Shown here: piece by piece, positions 17,219 through 26,634 of the stretch
Position numbering within the stretch: position 1 is the stretch's first letter
How the letters are laid out: every line of letters starts with the position of its first letter
Source of the DNA: Legionella sp. 515359
GTDB taxonomy: Bacteria > Pseudomonadota > Gammaproteobacteria > Legionellales > Legionellaceae
Direction: 5' to 3'
Assembly (NCBI GenBank): GCA_025941565.1
Contig: JAPCYN010000022.1
Coordinates: 1 to 53,995 of the forward strand
DNA: 53,995 bases
Notes under the pieces: generated by a model
Databases searched by the model: none
Told to the model about the DNA's origin: nothing
What the model saw: only the letters and a program-made list of their open reading frames with translations
Translations under genes and position numbers: made by a program

Positions 17219-17536
17219 CTGGCCCTATAGTTGTATCAAGTTATTCGCTAAATGTTAACCTGGTTAAGGCTTTGTCCTTATCCAGGTACCATTCGATCAA
17301 TTCCCTCTTATCATACTTAAATTTATCAATAAACTCAGATTCTCTTTCTTCTGCGTGAGTGTATATGAAGGGACTTATTTCTGGTGCAGGGAGTGGCGGG
17401 GTTAGCCGTTGTGTATTGGTTAAAACGTTAAGGATTTATAAGATCTCAATTGTTGAGGCGAATACCGCTACTCAGCGGAACTCAGGTGAGGTGATTTTCC
17501 TGGGATTCACTGTCGCTTCACCCAGGAATGATCGAG
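17219..17536. other. 318-bp intergenic stretch between convergent genes, with a repeat and a gene remnant
   Basis: The left half (17241-17435) holds a minus-strand open frame described separately. The right part contains a hairpin in which TTCCTGGG (17498-17505) pairs with CCCAGGAA (17522-17529), plus ACCGCT/AGCGG near 17465-17480. These belong to the repeat family seen elsewhere. No T run follows on either strand, so it is not a classical terminator. Confidence 0.55.
17241..17435 (-). pseudogene. Possible C-terminal gene remnant (64 codons, no start)
   Basis: On the minus strand the frame from 17435 to the TAA at 17241-17243 reads like genuine protein, with PPLPAPEISPFIYTHAEE, then ESEFIDKFKYDKRELIEWYL and an ending ALTRLTFSE. 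It has no ATG at all and a stop immediately upstream, so it looks like the tail of a decayed gene. I recognise no family. It lies in the gap between two convergent genes, a common place for such leftovers. Confidence 0.4.
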
Positions 17537-19906
17537 TTAAAACAAACTGTCTTCACCTATTGGCGGTTGTTGCTGATCATTACTCACATTATAGACAGGT
17601 GTAGGATCTTCTTCCGCCGGAACTTCTTTATTACGAAAATATTCGATGATACCATTTGCCTGATTAGGACGGGCCAATAAACCGCTATTCGGATCAATGC
17701 GCACTGCGACTACATCCTCAGGTTGCTTCATTTCACTCTCAGGTTTTCCTTTCAAAGCGACTTTCATAAAGTCGATCCATAATGGTAGAGCAAGTCCTGC
17801 AGCATATTCGTGTAACGATTTGGGATTATCAAAACCTACCCAGGCTGTTACAACAAGGTCAGAATTAAACCCGGCAAACCAGGAATCCACTTGATCATTG
17901 GTTGTGCCGGTTTTACCAGCGATGTCCTGACGATTAAGCACACGAGCTGCGCGAGCAGTACCATGTTGAATCACATCTTTTAAAGCAGTATACATTAAAA
18001 AGTTAATGTCTTCGGAGATGACTCGTGGTGCCAGAGTTGAGTGATCCACATTGTTGTTGCAGTTGTTACAAACGACAGTGGGTTTGGCTTGCAACAAAAT
18101 CTTACCGTCTGTATCCGTAATGTGATCGATGAGGTAAGGTTCAATTTTATAACCACCATTTGCGAATACAGCGTAAGCAGCAGTAAGATCCATCGGACTT
18201 ACTGATAAACTTCCTAAAGCCAGGGACAAGCCTCGAGGAAGTGTTTTCTTATTAAATCCGAAGCGAGTTAGGAAGTCGAGCGTGTAATTGATGCCGATGT
18301 CATCAAGAATACGTATGGATACCAGGTTTTTAGATTGAACCAAAGCTTGTTTTAAGCGTGTTGGTCCATTGAATTTCAAATTCACGTTATGAGGACGCCA
18401 TAAGTTCGGTTGACTTGGATCGTCAACAACAATAGGTGCGTCATTAATCAATGTTGCCAGACTATAACCGTTATTTAAGGCTGCAGCATAGACAAAAGGT
18501 TTGAAGCTGGAGCCAGGTTGTCTGCTTGATTGAGTTGCACGGTTAAATTTACTTTTTTGGAAATTAAATCCACCAACCAGCACCTCTATAGCACCATTCA
18601 TAGGGTTAAGTGCTACCATTGCTGATTCAGCTTCAGGAATTTGTGCTAATTCCCAATGATCTTTTGTTGAATGGACATAAATAATATCTCCGACAGCAAC
18701 CACTTGCATGGCTTGGGACGGAGATTTTCCTACCCAACCGTTTTTAAGTGCTGGTCGTGCCCAAGACATACCTGCCCAGGGGATAAGAATGGTGTGACCG
18801 CTTTGTAATGTGGCGGTTGCTTCTTTCGCTCCAACTTCAGTAACAACTGCGGGGATAAGATGGTTCAGTTCGGGATATTTTTCCAGATTTTTTTGAATTG
18901 AGTTCAAGGATTTACTGTCCTTTTCACCAATGGTGGCAACAGGTCCTCGATAACCATGTCGATGGTCATACGCTATCAAATTTTTTTCGACTACATCATT
19001 GGCTGTATTTTGTAATGTTCCATCAATAGTTGTGTAAACTTTGTAGCCCTTAGTATATGCATCAGGGCCGAAATTATCGTACAAGGATTGACGAATCATT
19101 TCAGCAACATAAGGAGCTTTTACTTCAATAGGAGTGCCATGATATTTCGCTGTAATGGGCTGGTTTATGGCATTTTGATATTGTTCTTCATTAATATAAT
19201 GTTCTTCCAGTAAGCGTTCTAATACGTGGTCCCGGCGTTTTTTGGCAGCTAAGGGGTTTGCGATAGGATTTTGTGTGGATGGTGCTTGGGGGAGACCGGC
19301 GATCATTGCCAATTCAGCCAGATTTAATTCTTTGAGCGGTTTGCCAAAATAAACCATTGCTGCAGCACCAACGCCATAAGCGCGATTACCTAAATAGATC
19401 CTGTTAAGATAAAGCTCAAGAATTTTTTCCTTACTTAATTCTCTATCTATTTTTATGGCAAGCATAATTTCATTAAATTTACGTAAAAAGGTTTTTTTAC
19501 GACTTAAGAAAAAATTACGTGCAACCTGCATGGTAATGGTACTACCACCTTGAGATTTTGTTCCAGTTTTCACCATACGAACTGCTGCACGGCCAAGACC
19601 TAAAATATCCACACCAGGGTGCTCAAAAAAACGTTGATCTTCAGTGGCGATTAATGCGTGAACCAGCATAGGTGGTATTTCATCGTAAGTAACAGGAATC
19701 CGTTTCTTTTCGCCATATTCCTGAATAAGCAAACCTTCCTTGCTGAAAATTTGTAAAGGTACTTGCAATTGTACTGTTTTCAACGAATCTACGTTGGGGA
19801 GCTGGCTTTCAAGATAGAGATATAAGAGACTACCTGCCACGATTAAAACAAAAAACAGGCTCATCAGCGCCCATAGACCTTTACGCCAGAAGTATGCCAT
19901 TTTCAT
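17537..19906 (-). CDS. mrcA: Penicillin-binding protein 1A (bifunctional transglycosylase/transpeptidase)
   Basis: This 789-residue class A PBP polymerises and cross-links peptidoglycan in the periplasm. It has one N-terminal membrane anchor (about residues 12-32). The GT51 glycosyltransferase domain has catalytic Glu89 in ATEDQRFFEH, and a family-typical insert of OB-fold type lies near residues 320-430. The transpeptidase domain has Ser466-x-x-Lys469, SKN and KTGTT at 665. Divergent location upstream of pilMNOPQ is the usual arrangement in gammaproteobacteria, although here a coiled-coil gene lies between. The ATG at 19906 has a weak ribosome site; a second ATG lies two codons in. Confidence 0.95.
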   Translation of the reverse strand: MKMAYFWRKGLWALMSLFFVLIVAGSLLYLYLESQLPNVDSLKTVQLQVPLQIFSKEGLLIQEYGEKKRIPVTYDEIPPMLVHALIATEDQRFFEHPGVDILGLGRAAVRMVKTGTKSQGGSTITMQVARNFFLSRKKTFLRKFNEIMLAIKIDRELSKEKILELYLNRIYLGNRAYGVGAAAMVYFGKPLKELNLAELAMIAGLPQAPSTQNPIANPLAAKKRRDHVLERLLEEHYINEEQYQNAINQPITAKYHGTPIEVKAPYVAEMIRQSLYDNFGPDAYTKGYKVYTTIDGTLQNTANDVVEKNLIAYDHRHGYRGPVATIGEKDSKSLNSIQKNLEKYPELNHLIPAVVTEVGAKEATATLQSGHTILIPWAGMSWARPALKNGWVGKSPSQAMQVVAVGDIIYVHSTKDHWELAQIPEAESAMVALNPMNGAIEVLVGGFNFQKSKFNRATQSSRQPGSSFKPFVYAAALNNGYSLATLINDAPIVVDDPSQPNLWRPHNVNLKFNGPTRLKQALVQSKNLVSIRILDDIGINYTLDFLTRFGFNKKTLPRGLSLALGSLSVSPMDLTAAYAVFANGGYKIEPYLIDHITDTDGKILLQAKPTVVCNNCNNNVDHSTLAPRVISEDINFLMYTALKDVIQHGTARAARVLNRQDIAGKTGTTNDQVDSWFAGFNSDLVVTAWVGFDNPKSLHEYAAGLALPLWIDFMKVALKGKPESEMKQPEDVVAVRIDPNSGLLARPNQANGIIEYFRNKEVPAEEDPTPVYNVSNDQQQPPIGEDSLF

Positions 19907-20010
19907 AGAGTTATATGTTTTTAATGAAATTTGGCGGATATTATACAGTGATTCTTTATATGATTGCGAGTTTTGTGCAAAAAAGAGGGTAATTTTACAC
20001 TAATTTTTAA

Positions 20011-20048
20011 TGTTTCATTGAATTTTGAAGGGGAAATTCAATGAAACA
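20011..20048. terminator. Perfect 15-bp stem-loop downstream of the coiled-coil gene
   Basis: TGTTTCATTGAATTT (20011-20025) pairs perfectly with AAATTCAATGAAACA (20034-20048) around an 8-base loop. It sits 48 bases after the stop of the minus-strand gene 20096-21121 and before the promoter region of mrcA. The stem is AT-rich, and only a short mixed T/A stretch follows on the minus strand, so termination or RNA stabilisation are both possible. Confidence 0.5.
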
Positions 20049-20095
20049 CAGTGAGTTATCTAAAATGCATCAAATAGAGCAGATTCTATTTATCT

Positions 20096-21121
20096 TTACT
20101 CTATCAATAACTGCTTCGAAGAATTTTCATTCTCCTCTATCGGTAATGTTTCTGATAGCGGAGGGAAAAATCGGGGAGTCGTTCCTGGCTTTTGAAGCAT
20201 ATGTAATCCAGCAAGGCCGAATAAAGGACTGTAAGCCGGGTAGCGTCTGGATGGCGCCTGTGACTGAGCTTTTTCTAATTCTAATGTGGCTTTTTCTAAT
20301 TTCTTAGTTAATTCTTCAATAGTTGCAAGCTGTGCTTTATTATTTTCTTTTAACTCCAGGTTCTCTGCCTCTGACTCAGATTTTTGTATTGCAAATGATG
20401 ACTTTTGTTTTTCTAACTCTGATCGTTGAGTTTCTAACTCCAATCGTTCAGCTTCTAATTTTAATTTTTGAGCCTCTCTTTCTGATTCATCAGTTGCGTT
20501 TTTTAATTTACTACTCTCAAGCTCCAGAAAATTTTGCTGTTCTTTACAGATATTTGCAGCAATATTCTTAAGTTTGATATCAGAGTTATCGGTAGTCATA
20601 TGAACTAAAGAAAGAACTTCATCGATGAGCAGTTGGCCTGAATTACAATATTTGCCACCTATATATCGATCGTTCAATAATCCTAATAACTCCTTGGTAG
20701 TAGCACCTTTGGAGCTGTTTTCAGTTACTGAATGAGTAACTCCTTTTTTTATATTTAATAATTGTCGAAAATCAATGAGTAATTGGGTCAGCTGTTCTTG
20801 AAATGCCTGAAGTTCTTTTGGGGGAAATGGAGTTTTTCTATCGAGTTGCTCTTTTAGAAAACAAATTTCATTTAAAATAAAAGCAAGGAACTCCTTACGA
20901 GCGGGATAACCTTTTGTGCACGCAATGATCTTTCCTTCTAGGTATGGAACAAAATCGCTCTTTTGAATTATTTCTACGGCGCGTTCGTAAGATCTTTCTT
21001 TGAGCGTTGTGAGGTCGAACGCAGTAACCAGTTTATCTTTAGTCGCGATATTGTCCTGGCTGTCATGATAACGGACGATAACAGTTGCCAATCCATAAAT
21101 TAACTCTTCTAACCTAGTCAT
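20096..21121 (-). CDS. Coiled-coil protein of unknown function; candidate effector
   Basis: The protein has 341 residues with no signal peptide or membrane span. The N-terminal 190 residues are helical and of unknown type. From about residue 195 to 290 a long coiled coil runs with Glu/Leu/Lys-rich heptads such as KLEAERLELETQRSELEKQK. The C-terminus is proline-rich and ends with an acidic patch (LPIEENENSS) about 10-15 residues before the end, like E-block Dot/Icm signals. GGAGAT is placed well before the ATG. It interrupts the usual mrcA-pilM neighbourhood, which suggests a later insertion. Function unknown. Confidence 0.75.
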   Translation of the reverse strand: MTRLEELIYGLATVIVRYHDSQDNIATKDKLVTAFDLTTLKERSYERAVEIIQKSDFVPYLEGKIIACTKGYPARKEFLAFILNEICFLKEQLDRKTPFPPKELQAFQEQLTQLLIDFRQLLNIKKGVTHSVTENSSKGATTKELLGLLNDRYIGGKYCNSGQLLIDEVLSLVHMTTDNSDIKLKNIAANICKEQQNFLELESSKLKNATDESEREAQKLKLEAERLELETQRSELEKQKSSFAIQKSESEAENLELKENNKAQLATIEELTKKLEKATLELEKAQSQAPSRRYPAYSPLFGLAGLHMLQKPGTTPRFFPPLSETLPIEENENSSKQLLIE

Positions 21122-21364
21122 GAATATCTCCTTTTCAAAGCATAAATGCGAAATCCCCTTACAAGTTGGTCTTTCACTATATTAAATGTTTTTGAGGAGT
21201 GCAAGTTGCTATAACTGCATGGTGAAAATGACAGAATGTACTCATTATGATAAGTTGGGGGAAGCAGAAAACATTGTAATTTTTTAAGAGGTTACGTTAA
21301 CATCAGGATATAAACCTAGAGGAGTGTTTTTTGAATGCATGGAAGATTCAAGGGAATAAAAGAT

Positions 21365-22429
21365 ATGCTCAGAGTGTTTCAACCCAAGTATCGTTCAATT
21401 CTCGGAATAGACATTACATCAACGGCAGTTAAAGTCTTAGAAATTTCAGGTCAGGATAATACGCTTGCTGTTGAAAATTATGGTCGTGAAGTCTTACCCG
21501 CAAATGCAATGGATGGGAACATGATTAAGGACATTGATGCAGTCTCCCAATGCATTAAAAAAGTAATTGACCGGTTGCATACACCATGCAAGCAAGCCGC
21601 TTTAGCTGTTCCTGATTCCTCTATAATCAGCAAAGTAATACAAGTCAATGAAGGTTTAAATGATGAGGAAATGGAGGAGTTGATTGTTACTGAGGCTGAC
21701 AAATATATTCCTTATCCCATAGATGAAATCAACCTTGATTTTGAAATCCTGGGCCATTCTGAAAAAAATCCGAATATGCTGAACGTACTTATTGTTGCTT
21801 CACGAGCAGAAAATGTGAATCAGCGTGTTGAGACAGCAGTACGTGCAGGTTTGGAAGCGGTAGTGATCGACGTAGAATCTTATGCTGTCGAACGAGCGGC
21901 ACAACAACTCGCTAAAGATTTACCTGCATCTGGACAAGATAAAACAATCGCCATCATTGATATTGGCGCATGTTATACGCATTTATTTGTATTGCAAGGA
22001 ATGAAATTAGTTTACTCGCGCGAAGAAAAATTTGGAGGCAAGCAATTAATAGACTCGATTGCTGAACGTTACAACATGACTTTGGAGCAAGCGGCATTTG
22101 CTAAAGATAATGGAGAATTACCTGCCGATTATGAAAAAGAAGTCTTAGGACCTTTTAAAGAAGACATTTTGTTGCAAATCAAGCGTACCTTGCAGTTTTT
22201 TTATTCCACAAGCCAGGAGGGAGATGTCGATCATATTTTATTATCCGGAGGATTAGCCAAGTTACCTGGTCTCGTCGCGTTGGTCCAGGAGCGATTAGGA
22301 ATGAGTACCACGATTGCCAATCCATTTTCGCATATGACTCCGGGTAAAATGGTGCACTTGGATTCTATAAATAATGATGCTCCAGCACTGATGGTAGCTT
22401 GTGGTCTGGCATTAAGGGATATTAAGTGA
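21365..22429 (+). CDS. pilM: Type IV pilus inner-membrane platform protein PilM
   Basis: This 354-residue actin-like ATPase (FtsA/SHS2 fold) on the cytoplasmic side of the type IV pilus machine binds the N-terminal tail of PilN. The nucleotide-fold motifs SILGIDITSTAVKVLE at the start, AIIDIGACYTHLF in the middle and ILLSGGLAKLPGL near the end are clear. I chose the ATG at 21365, preceded by AAGGGA and giving the usual length; the frame extends ten codons to an ATG at 21335. The gene opens pilMNOPQ, with only 6 bases to pilN. Confidence 0.94.
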   Translation: MLRVFQPKYRSILGIDITSTAVKVLEISGQDNTLAVENYGREVLPANAMDGNMIKDIDAVSQCIKKVIDRLHTPCKQAALAVPDSSIISKVIQVNEGLNDEEMEELIVTEADKYIPYPIDEINLDFEILGHSEKNPNMLNVLIVASRAENVNQRVETAVRAGLEAVVIDVESYAVERAAQQLAKDLPASGQDKTIAIIDIGACYTHLFVLQGMKLVYSREEKFGGKQLIDSIAERYNMTLEQAAFAKDNGELPADYEKEVLGPFKEDILLQIKRTLQFFYSTSQEGDVDHILLSGGLAKLPGLVALVQERLGMSTTIANPFSHMTPGKMVHLDSINNDAPALMVACGLALRDIK

Positions 22430-22435
22430 GACGAT

Positions 22436-23017
22436 ATGACCCAAATTAACCTTCTTCCCTGGCGAGAACTAAAGCGGGAGCAGGAAAAAAAATTATTTAC
22501 AACCCTGCTGCTTGTATGCATTGTGGTTGCCGTGTTTATTGTATTTTTAATTAACTCCTATGCATCGGGTTTAGTGAGCAATCAAATCACACGAAATCAA
22601 ATGCTTCAGAAAGAAATTAATGATATGGATGCACAAATAAAAGAAATTAAAAATTTGCAAAAAGCTAGAGAAATGCTTATTTCCAGAATGTCTATAGTGC
22701 AACATTTACAATCTACGCGAACATTAATGGTTCATTTATTTGACGAATTGATTAATGTTATCCCATCAGGAATTTATTTAGCTCAAATAGACGGAAAAAA
22801 CGATGTTATTTCCATTTCTGGTCATACGGAATCAAATACTTTTGTTTCCATGTTAATGAGAAACATAGAAAATAATGACTGGCTGCATAATCCTATTCTT
22901 ACTGAAATCAAGAAGGACGATGACGACAAAGATCAAAATAAACAGCAATCTGCTGATAATGAATTTAAATTAACTTTTGTACTTGCTCCCCAATTTCAGA
23001 TCGGGATAATACTATGA
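22436..23017 (+). CDS. pilN: Type IV pilus assembly protein PilN
   Basis: This 193-residue bitopic inner-membrane protein forms a heterodimer with PilO. The N-terminal INLLPWRE is the established PilM-binding motif. One membrane helix (about residues 21-43) is followed by a periplasmic coiled coil and a ferredoxin-like domain. An acidic lysine/aspartate-rich segment near residue 160 is unusual but modest. The stop overlaps the pilO start by 4 bases, indicating translational coupling. Confidence 0.93.
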   Translation: MTQINLLPWRELKREQEKKLFTTLLLVCIVVAVFIVFLINSYASGLVSNQITRNQMLQKEINDMDAQIKEIKNLQKAREMLISRMSIVQHLQSTRTLMVHLFDELINVIPSGIYLAQIDGKNDVISISGHTESNTFVSMLMRNIENNDWLHNPILTEIKKDDDDKDQNKQQSADNEFKLTFVLAPQFQIGIIL

Positions 23018-23613
23018 ATCGCATTAATCTGAATGAATTAACTCTGGAGAATGTAGGGCAATGGCCATTAGTGGTTAAAATTTGCGTTCTTCTTGGGGTT
23101 AGTATTTTAATTATTGCTCTGGGGTATTGGCTGATCATACAAGACAATTTTACTCAGTTTAATCAACTGGAAGGACAGGAAGCTACTTTAAAAACAGATT
23201 TTGAAAACAAACAACGTCAATTATTTAATTTGCCAGCTTATCGCCAACAACTGCAAATTATGACCGAGCGTTTTGCATTAATGCTCAAACAGCTTCCAGA
23301 AAAAAATCAGATGCCTGGTTTATTAGAAGAAATTTCCAAAACAGGAGTAGCATCAGGTTTAAAGTTTGAATTATTTGCGCCACAGCCTGAAGTAATGCAC
23401 GACTTTTATGTTGAGTTACCTATAAAAATTTCAGTAGTAGGGACTTATTTTCAATTGGCTATGTTTATAAGTCGGGTAGCTGAGATGAATCGTATTGTAA
23501 CCTTACATGATTTTAATATTGAAGGGGTGTCTTCCAAGGATCATAAAGCGATTTCGGAGGATGAATTGGTGATGAATATTACCGCTAAAATATATCGATA
23601 TCGCATACAATGA
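23014..23613 (+). CDS. pilO: Type IV pilus assembly protein PilO
   Basis: This 199-residue partner of PilN in the alignment subcomplex has one membrane helix near residues 22-44, then a periplasmic coiled coil (FNQLEGQEATLKTDFENKQR) and a globular domain. It overlaps pilN by 4 bases at its start and pilP by 4 bases at its end. It helps couple the inner-membrane motor platform to PilP and the secretin PilQ. Confidence 0.93.
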   Translation: MNRINLNELTLENVGQWPLVVKICVLLGVSILIIALGYWLIIQDNFTQFNQLEGQEATLKTDFENKQRQLFNLPAYRQQLQIMTERFALMLKQLPEKNQMPGLLEEISKTGVASGLKFELFAPQPEVMHDFYVELPIKISVVGTYFQLAMFISRVAEMNRIVTLHDFNIEGVSSKDHKAISEDELVMNITAKIYRYRIQ

Positions 23614-24125
23614 TGAGCCGAAAACAAAGGATTGGTTGTATTTGTTCATTGTCTTTATTACTGGCTGCTTGCTCGGGTAATAATGATGATTTGGTGCGAT
23701 ACATCAATGAGGTAAAACATAGAAAAACACGGGATATTGAACCAATCCCGTCCTTTGCACCTTTACCTACTTTTAAATTTCCTGATAATGGGAACAGGCG
23801 TAATCCATTTAAGCCTATGACTGAAAAAAAACCGGAGATTGATGTTAATGCCCCAGATCAAAATAGGCCTAAGGAACCTTTAGAGGCTTATCCTTTAGAC
23901 GCATTAAAATTTGTAGGCACTTTAAGGCAAGGAAATGAAATATGGGCATTGATTAAATTACCTAGCTCGGACATTACTCATGTCCGAATTGGCAATTATA
24001 TGGGACAGAATTATGGCCGCATTGTGTCAATTAAAAATAATTCCATTCAATTAATGGAAACAACACAAACTTCAGGAAAGTGGGAGAAACATAAAACCAC
24101 GCTTGAACTATATACTGGGAAGTAG
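23610..24125 (+). CDS. pilP: Type IV pilus lipoprotein PilP
   Basis: This 171-residue inner-membrane lipoprotein has the lipobox LLAAC, with lipidated Cys21. A flexible proline-rich linker carries RRNPFKP, the conserved motif by which PilP contacts PilN/PilO. A C-terminal beta-sandwich (about residues 95-168, starting YPLDALKFVGTL) docks to the periplasmic N-domains of PilQ. The start overlaps the pilO stop, and pilQ begins 8 bases after its stop. Confidence 0.94.
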   Translation: MMSRKQRIGCICSLSLLLAACSGNNDDLVRYINEVKHRKTRDIEPIPSFAPLPTFKFPDNGNRRNPFKPMTEKKPEIDVNAPDQNRPKEPLEAYPLDALKFVGTLRQGNEIWALIKLPSSDITHVRIGNYMGQNYGRIVSIKNNSIQLMETTQTSGKWEKHKTTLELYTGK

Positions 24126-24133
24126 GAGCAAAA

Positions 24134-26239
24134 GTGCGGAAAATAGCAACTTTATTCATTTTAATTGGTATGAGCTTAGGTATGGCTTTTGCCCAGGATA
24201 ATCCTCTGGTAGCAGTCAAGGTAATTCCTTTGCCAAGGGAGAAGTTGCGTGTGGATTTCGAGTTTGCGCAACCTATAAAGCAAGAGCCTGCAAGCTTTGT
24301 GACCCAAGAGCCAGCGCGCATAGTCCTTGATTTTATTGACTCGAATCTGCAGTTATCTGATAAACAGAAAGCGAAAGAAATTAAATTAGGTTCGCTCAAT
24401 ACGTATACCGTTGTTGCGGTAGGTTCTCGTGTTCGGGCTATATTGGATTTAAACTATCCAGTACCTTATTTAGGCTCCATTTCCGGGAACGTTTATACTC
24501 TGATTTTGAATGGCAAAAGTAATGAGTTATTCCAACCTCCTCAAGAGCTTGTAATTACCCCGCGTCCCGCCAGGACAAGTTATGTAATCAACCATTTTGA
24601 TTTTCGAGGAATTGAGCGACAGGGCGGTCGGGCAATAGTCGATGTTTCCAGTACCAGTGTTCCGATTGAAGTTGAAGAGCATGATAAAGAAATTCTAATT
24701 AAATTTTTAAATACGAAAGTTCCTCAGAACTTTAGGAAACGTTTTGATGTTACGGATTTCCGGAGTCCTGTGCAAATGGTTACTTTTCAACAAGCAGGTA
24801 AAAATGCGCACATGACTTTGTTAAATAAGGGAGGTTTTGGCCAGTACGTTTATCAGGTTAATAAACAATTCATGATCGATGTATATCCTTTAACACCAGA
24901 AGAAGCACAGCAGGCCAAATTGAAGAAAAAAGTTTTTTCTGGAAGAAGACTTTCCTTAAACTTCCAAAATATTGGTATACGTGCTGTATTACAGTTACTG
25001 GCTGATTTTACAGGAATCAATATTGTAGTGAGTGATAAAGTTCAGGGTAATATTACTCTGAGGCTAAATAATATTCCCTGGGATCAGGCTTTGGATATTA
25101 TTTTGACGACACAAGGCCTCGCGAAGCGTCAGACAGGGAACGTAATATTGATCGATCTTAAAGACGAATTTGATAAAAAGGAAAAGGAAGAGCTTAAGAG
25201 TCAACAGGCTATTCAAAAACTTGAACCGATACGCTCAGAACTCATTCAGATTAATTATGCCAAAGCGACTGATCTTGCAATTTTGATTAAAGACAAACAA
25301 AGTTCTCTTTTATCTGAGAAAGGTAAAGTAAGTGTTGATACACGTACAAATACGATCTGGATTCAAGACAGCGGCACCAAAATTGATGAAGTGAGGGATT
25401 TGATTAAACAGTTGGATGTACCTGTCAAACAAGTACTTATTGAAGCACGTATTGTCGAAGTAACCAAAGACTTTGCTCAAGACCTTGGTATACGCTGGGG
25501 GGTTTCCAAACCGCCTCATTTAAGTGGTACATTATCTGGAGCCAACCAGATGGAGCAAGGAATTACCCCTCCAAATGTCGTACCATTTACAGACAGATTA
25601 AACCTGGATTTGGTTGCGGCTCCAGTAACGGGCGCAACTCCGGCTTCAATTGGTATTGCGTTAGCCCAACTTGGCGACAATATCTTGCTTGATCTTGAAC
25701 TTTCAGCATTGGAAAGCGAAGGACTTGCTGAATTGATATCCAGTCCGAGACTTATTACAGCAAATCAACAGCCTGCTTTAATTGATTCAGGACAGGAGAT
25801 TCCCTATCAGGAAGCCACTTCGAGTGGTGCGACAGCCGTAGCCTTCAAAAAGGCAGTATTAAGCTTAAAGGTAACACCGCAAATTACCCCCGACAGTAAA
25901 ATACTTATGGAGTTGAAGATTAATCAGGATACGGCATTACCTAACCTGACATTTAATGGGGTACCCGCAATTGCAACGAAAGAAATTCAGACTAATGTTC
26001 TTGTCAGTAATGGACAAACCATAGTACTTGGTGGTATTTATCAGCAAGACAAGAGTAAGACAATTACCAGGGTGCCTTTTTTTGGTCAGTTACCGGTAGT
26101 TGGAAATTTATTTAAAAACACACAAATTGCCCTGAAAAATGATGAGTTGCTTATTTTTATTACGCCAAAAATAATAACAAACTCATTATCGATTACGACA
26201 ATTGAAGGGAGAAAACCCATTCGGTTTGATGAGAAATGA
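24134..26239 (+). CDS. pilQ: Type IV pilus secretin PilQ
   Basis: This 701-residue protein forms the outer-membrane pore through which the pilus passes. A signal peptide (cut after MAFA, about residue 20) is followed by two AMIN domains that bind peptidoglycan (about 30-250), an STN/secretin N-domain (about 275-345), an N1 domain (about 370-440) and the secretin domain with VPFFGQLPVVGNLFK near the end. The start is GTG at 24134 with AGGAG upstream. As the last of pilMNOPQ it completes the envelope-spanning core; pilus ATPases and pilins lie elsewhere. Confidence 0.95.
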   Translation: MRKIATLFILIGMSLGMAFAQDNPLVAVKVIPLPREKLRVDFEFAQPIKQEPASFVTQEPARIVLDFIDSNLQLSDKQKAKEIKLGSLNTYTVVAVGSRVRAILDLNYPVPYLGSISGNVYTLILNGKSNELFQPPQELVITPRPARTSYVINHFDFRGIERQGGRAIVDVSSTSVPIEVEEHDKEILIKFLNTKVPQNFRKRFDVTDFRSPVQMVTFQQAGKNAHMTLLNKGGFGQYVYQVNKQFMIDVYPLTPEEAQQAKLKKKVFSGRRLSLNFQNIGIRAVLQLLADFTGINIVVSDKVQGNITLRLNNIPWDQALDIILTTQGLAKRQTGNVILIDLKDEFDKKEKEELKSQQAIQKLEPIRSELIQINYAKATDLAILIKDKQSSLLSEKGKVSVDTRTNTIWIQDSGTKIDEVRDLIKQLDVPVKQVLIEARIVEVTKDFAQDLGIRWGVSKPPHLSGTLSGANQMEQGITPPNVVPFTDRLNLDLVAAPVTGATPASIGIALAQLGDNILLDLELSALESEGLAELISSPRLITANQQPALIDSGQEIPYQEATSSGATAVAFKKAVLSLKVTPQITPDSKILMELKINQDTALPNLTFNGVPAIATKEIQTNVLVSNGQTIVLGGIYQQDKSKTITRVPFFGQLPVVGNLFKNTQIALKNDELLIFITPKIITNSLSITTIEGRKPIRFDEK

Positions 26240-26634
26240 AGCATTCGATAAACTGGCATTGAAGTGAGATACCGAGTGGAAGGTGGAGTGCAACTTAGTG
26301 TCATTCCATCTTAAACTCGGTTTGCACCTAAGCGATATATTTTGAGCGCAATTAAGCCCCGTTTTATTATGGCTTGATTCTCACAAAGGTCTCATTTTAT
26401 TAATGAAGTGATATAATATAAATTGATTAAGAGTAAATAGTTATAAAATATGCTCATTTGTTGTAGAATAATGGGCGGGAATTTCTAACTGCGAAAAATA
26501 CAGTTAGGGTTGAGCCCCAAATATCCCCCACTTTTAGCTACTGATCGTATTTTAGTTTCATGCTAAAAAGGGAAGTTATTTCGGACTCGATCTTTAATTA
26601 ATGACATTTCAGTTAAAGAGGTAAGTAATAAAAA
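26240..26634. other. 395-bp gap between pilQ and aroK
   Basis: No protein-coding frame stands out. An inverted repeat ACCGAGT/ACTCGGT (about 26270-26276 and 26315-26321) could act as a weak transcription end for pil. TATAAT occurs near 26412-26417 but without a good -35 box. The last 130 bases probably carry the aroK promoter; AGAGGTAAG is the ribosome site. Confidence 0.45.

Noticed and set aside
17498-17529. Rho-independent terminator of mrcA
   Set aside because: The hairpin is followed by no T run on either strand; better seen as a repeat-family hairpin.
20041-20307. Plus-strand open frame of 88 codons with an ATG
   Set aside because: Nearly all of it is antisense to the 3' part of the coiled-coil gene 20096-21121, and its ATG lies in the stem of a hairpin. 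It has no ribosome site of note.
6432-21334. PmrA-type direct repeats (TTAAT pairs) upstream of candidate effector genes
   Set aside because: I looked before 6670, 12965 and 21121 and found only single imperfect half-sites.
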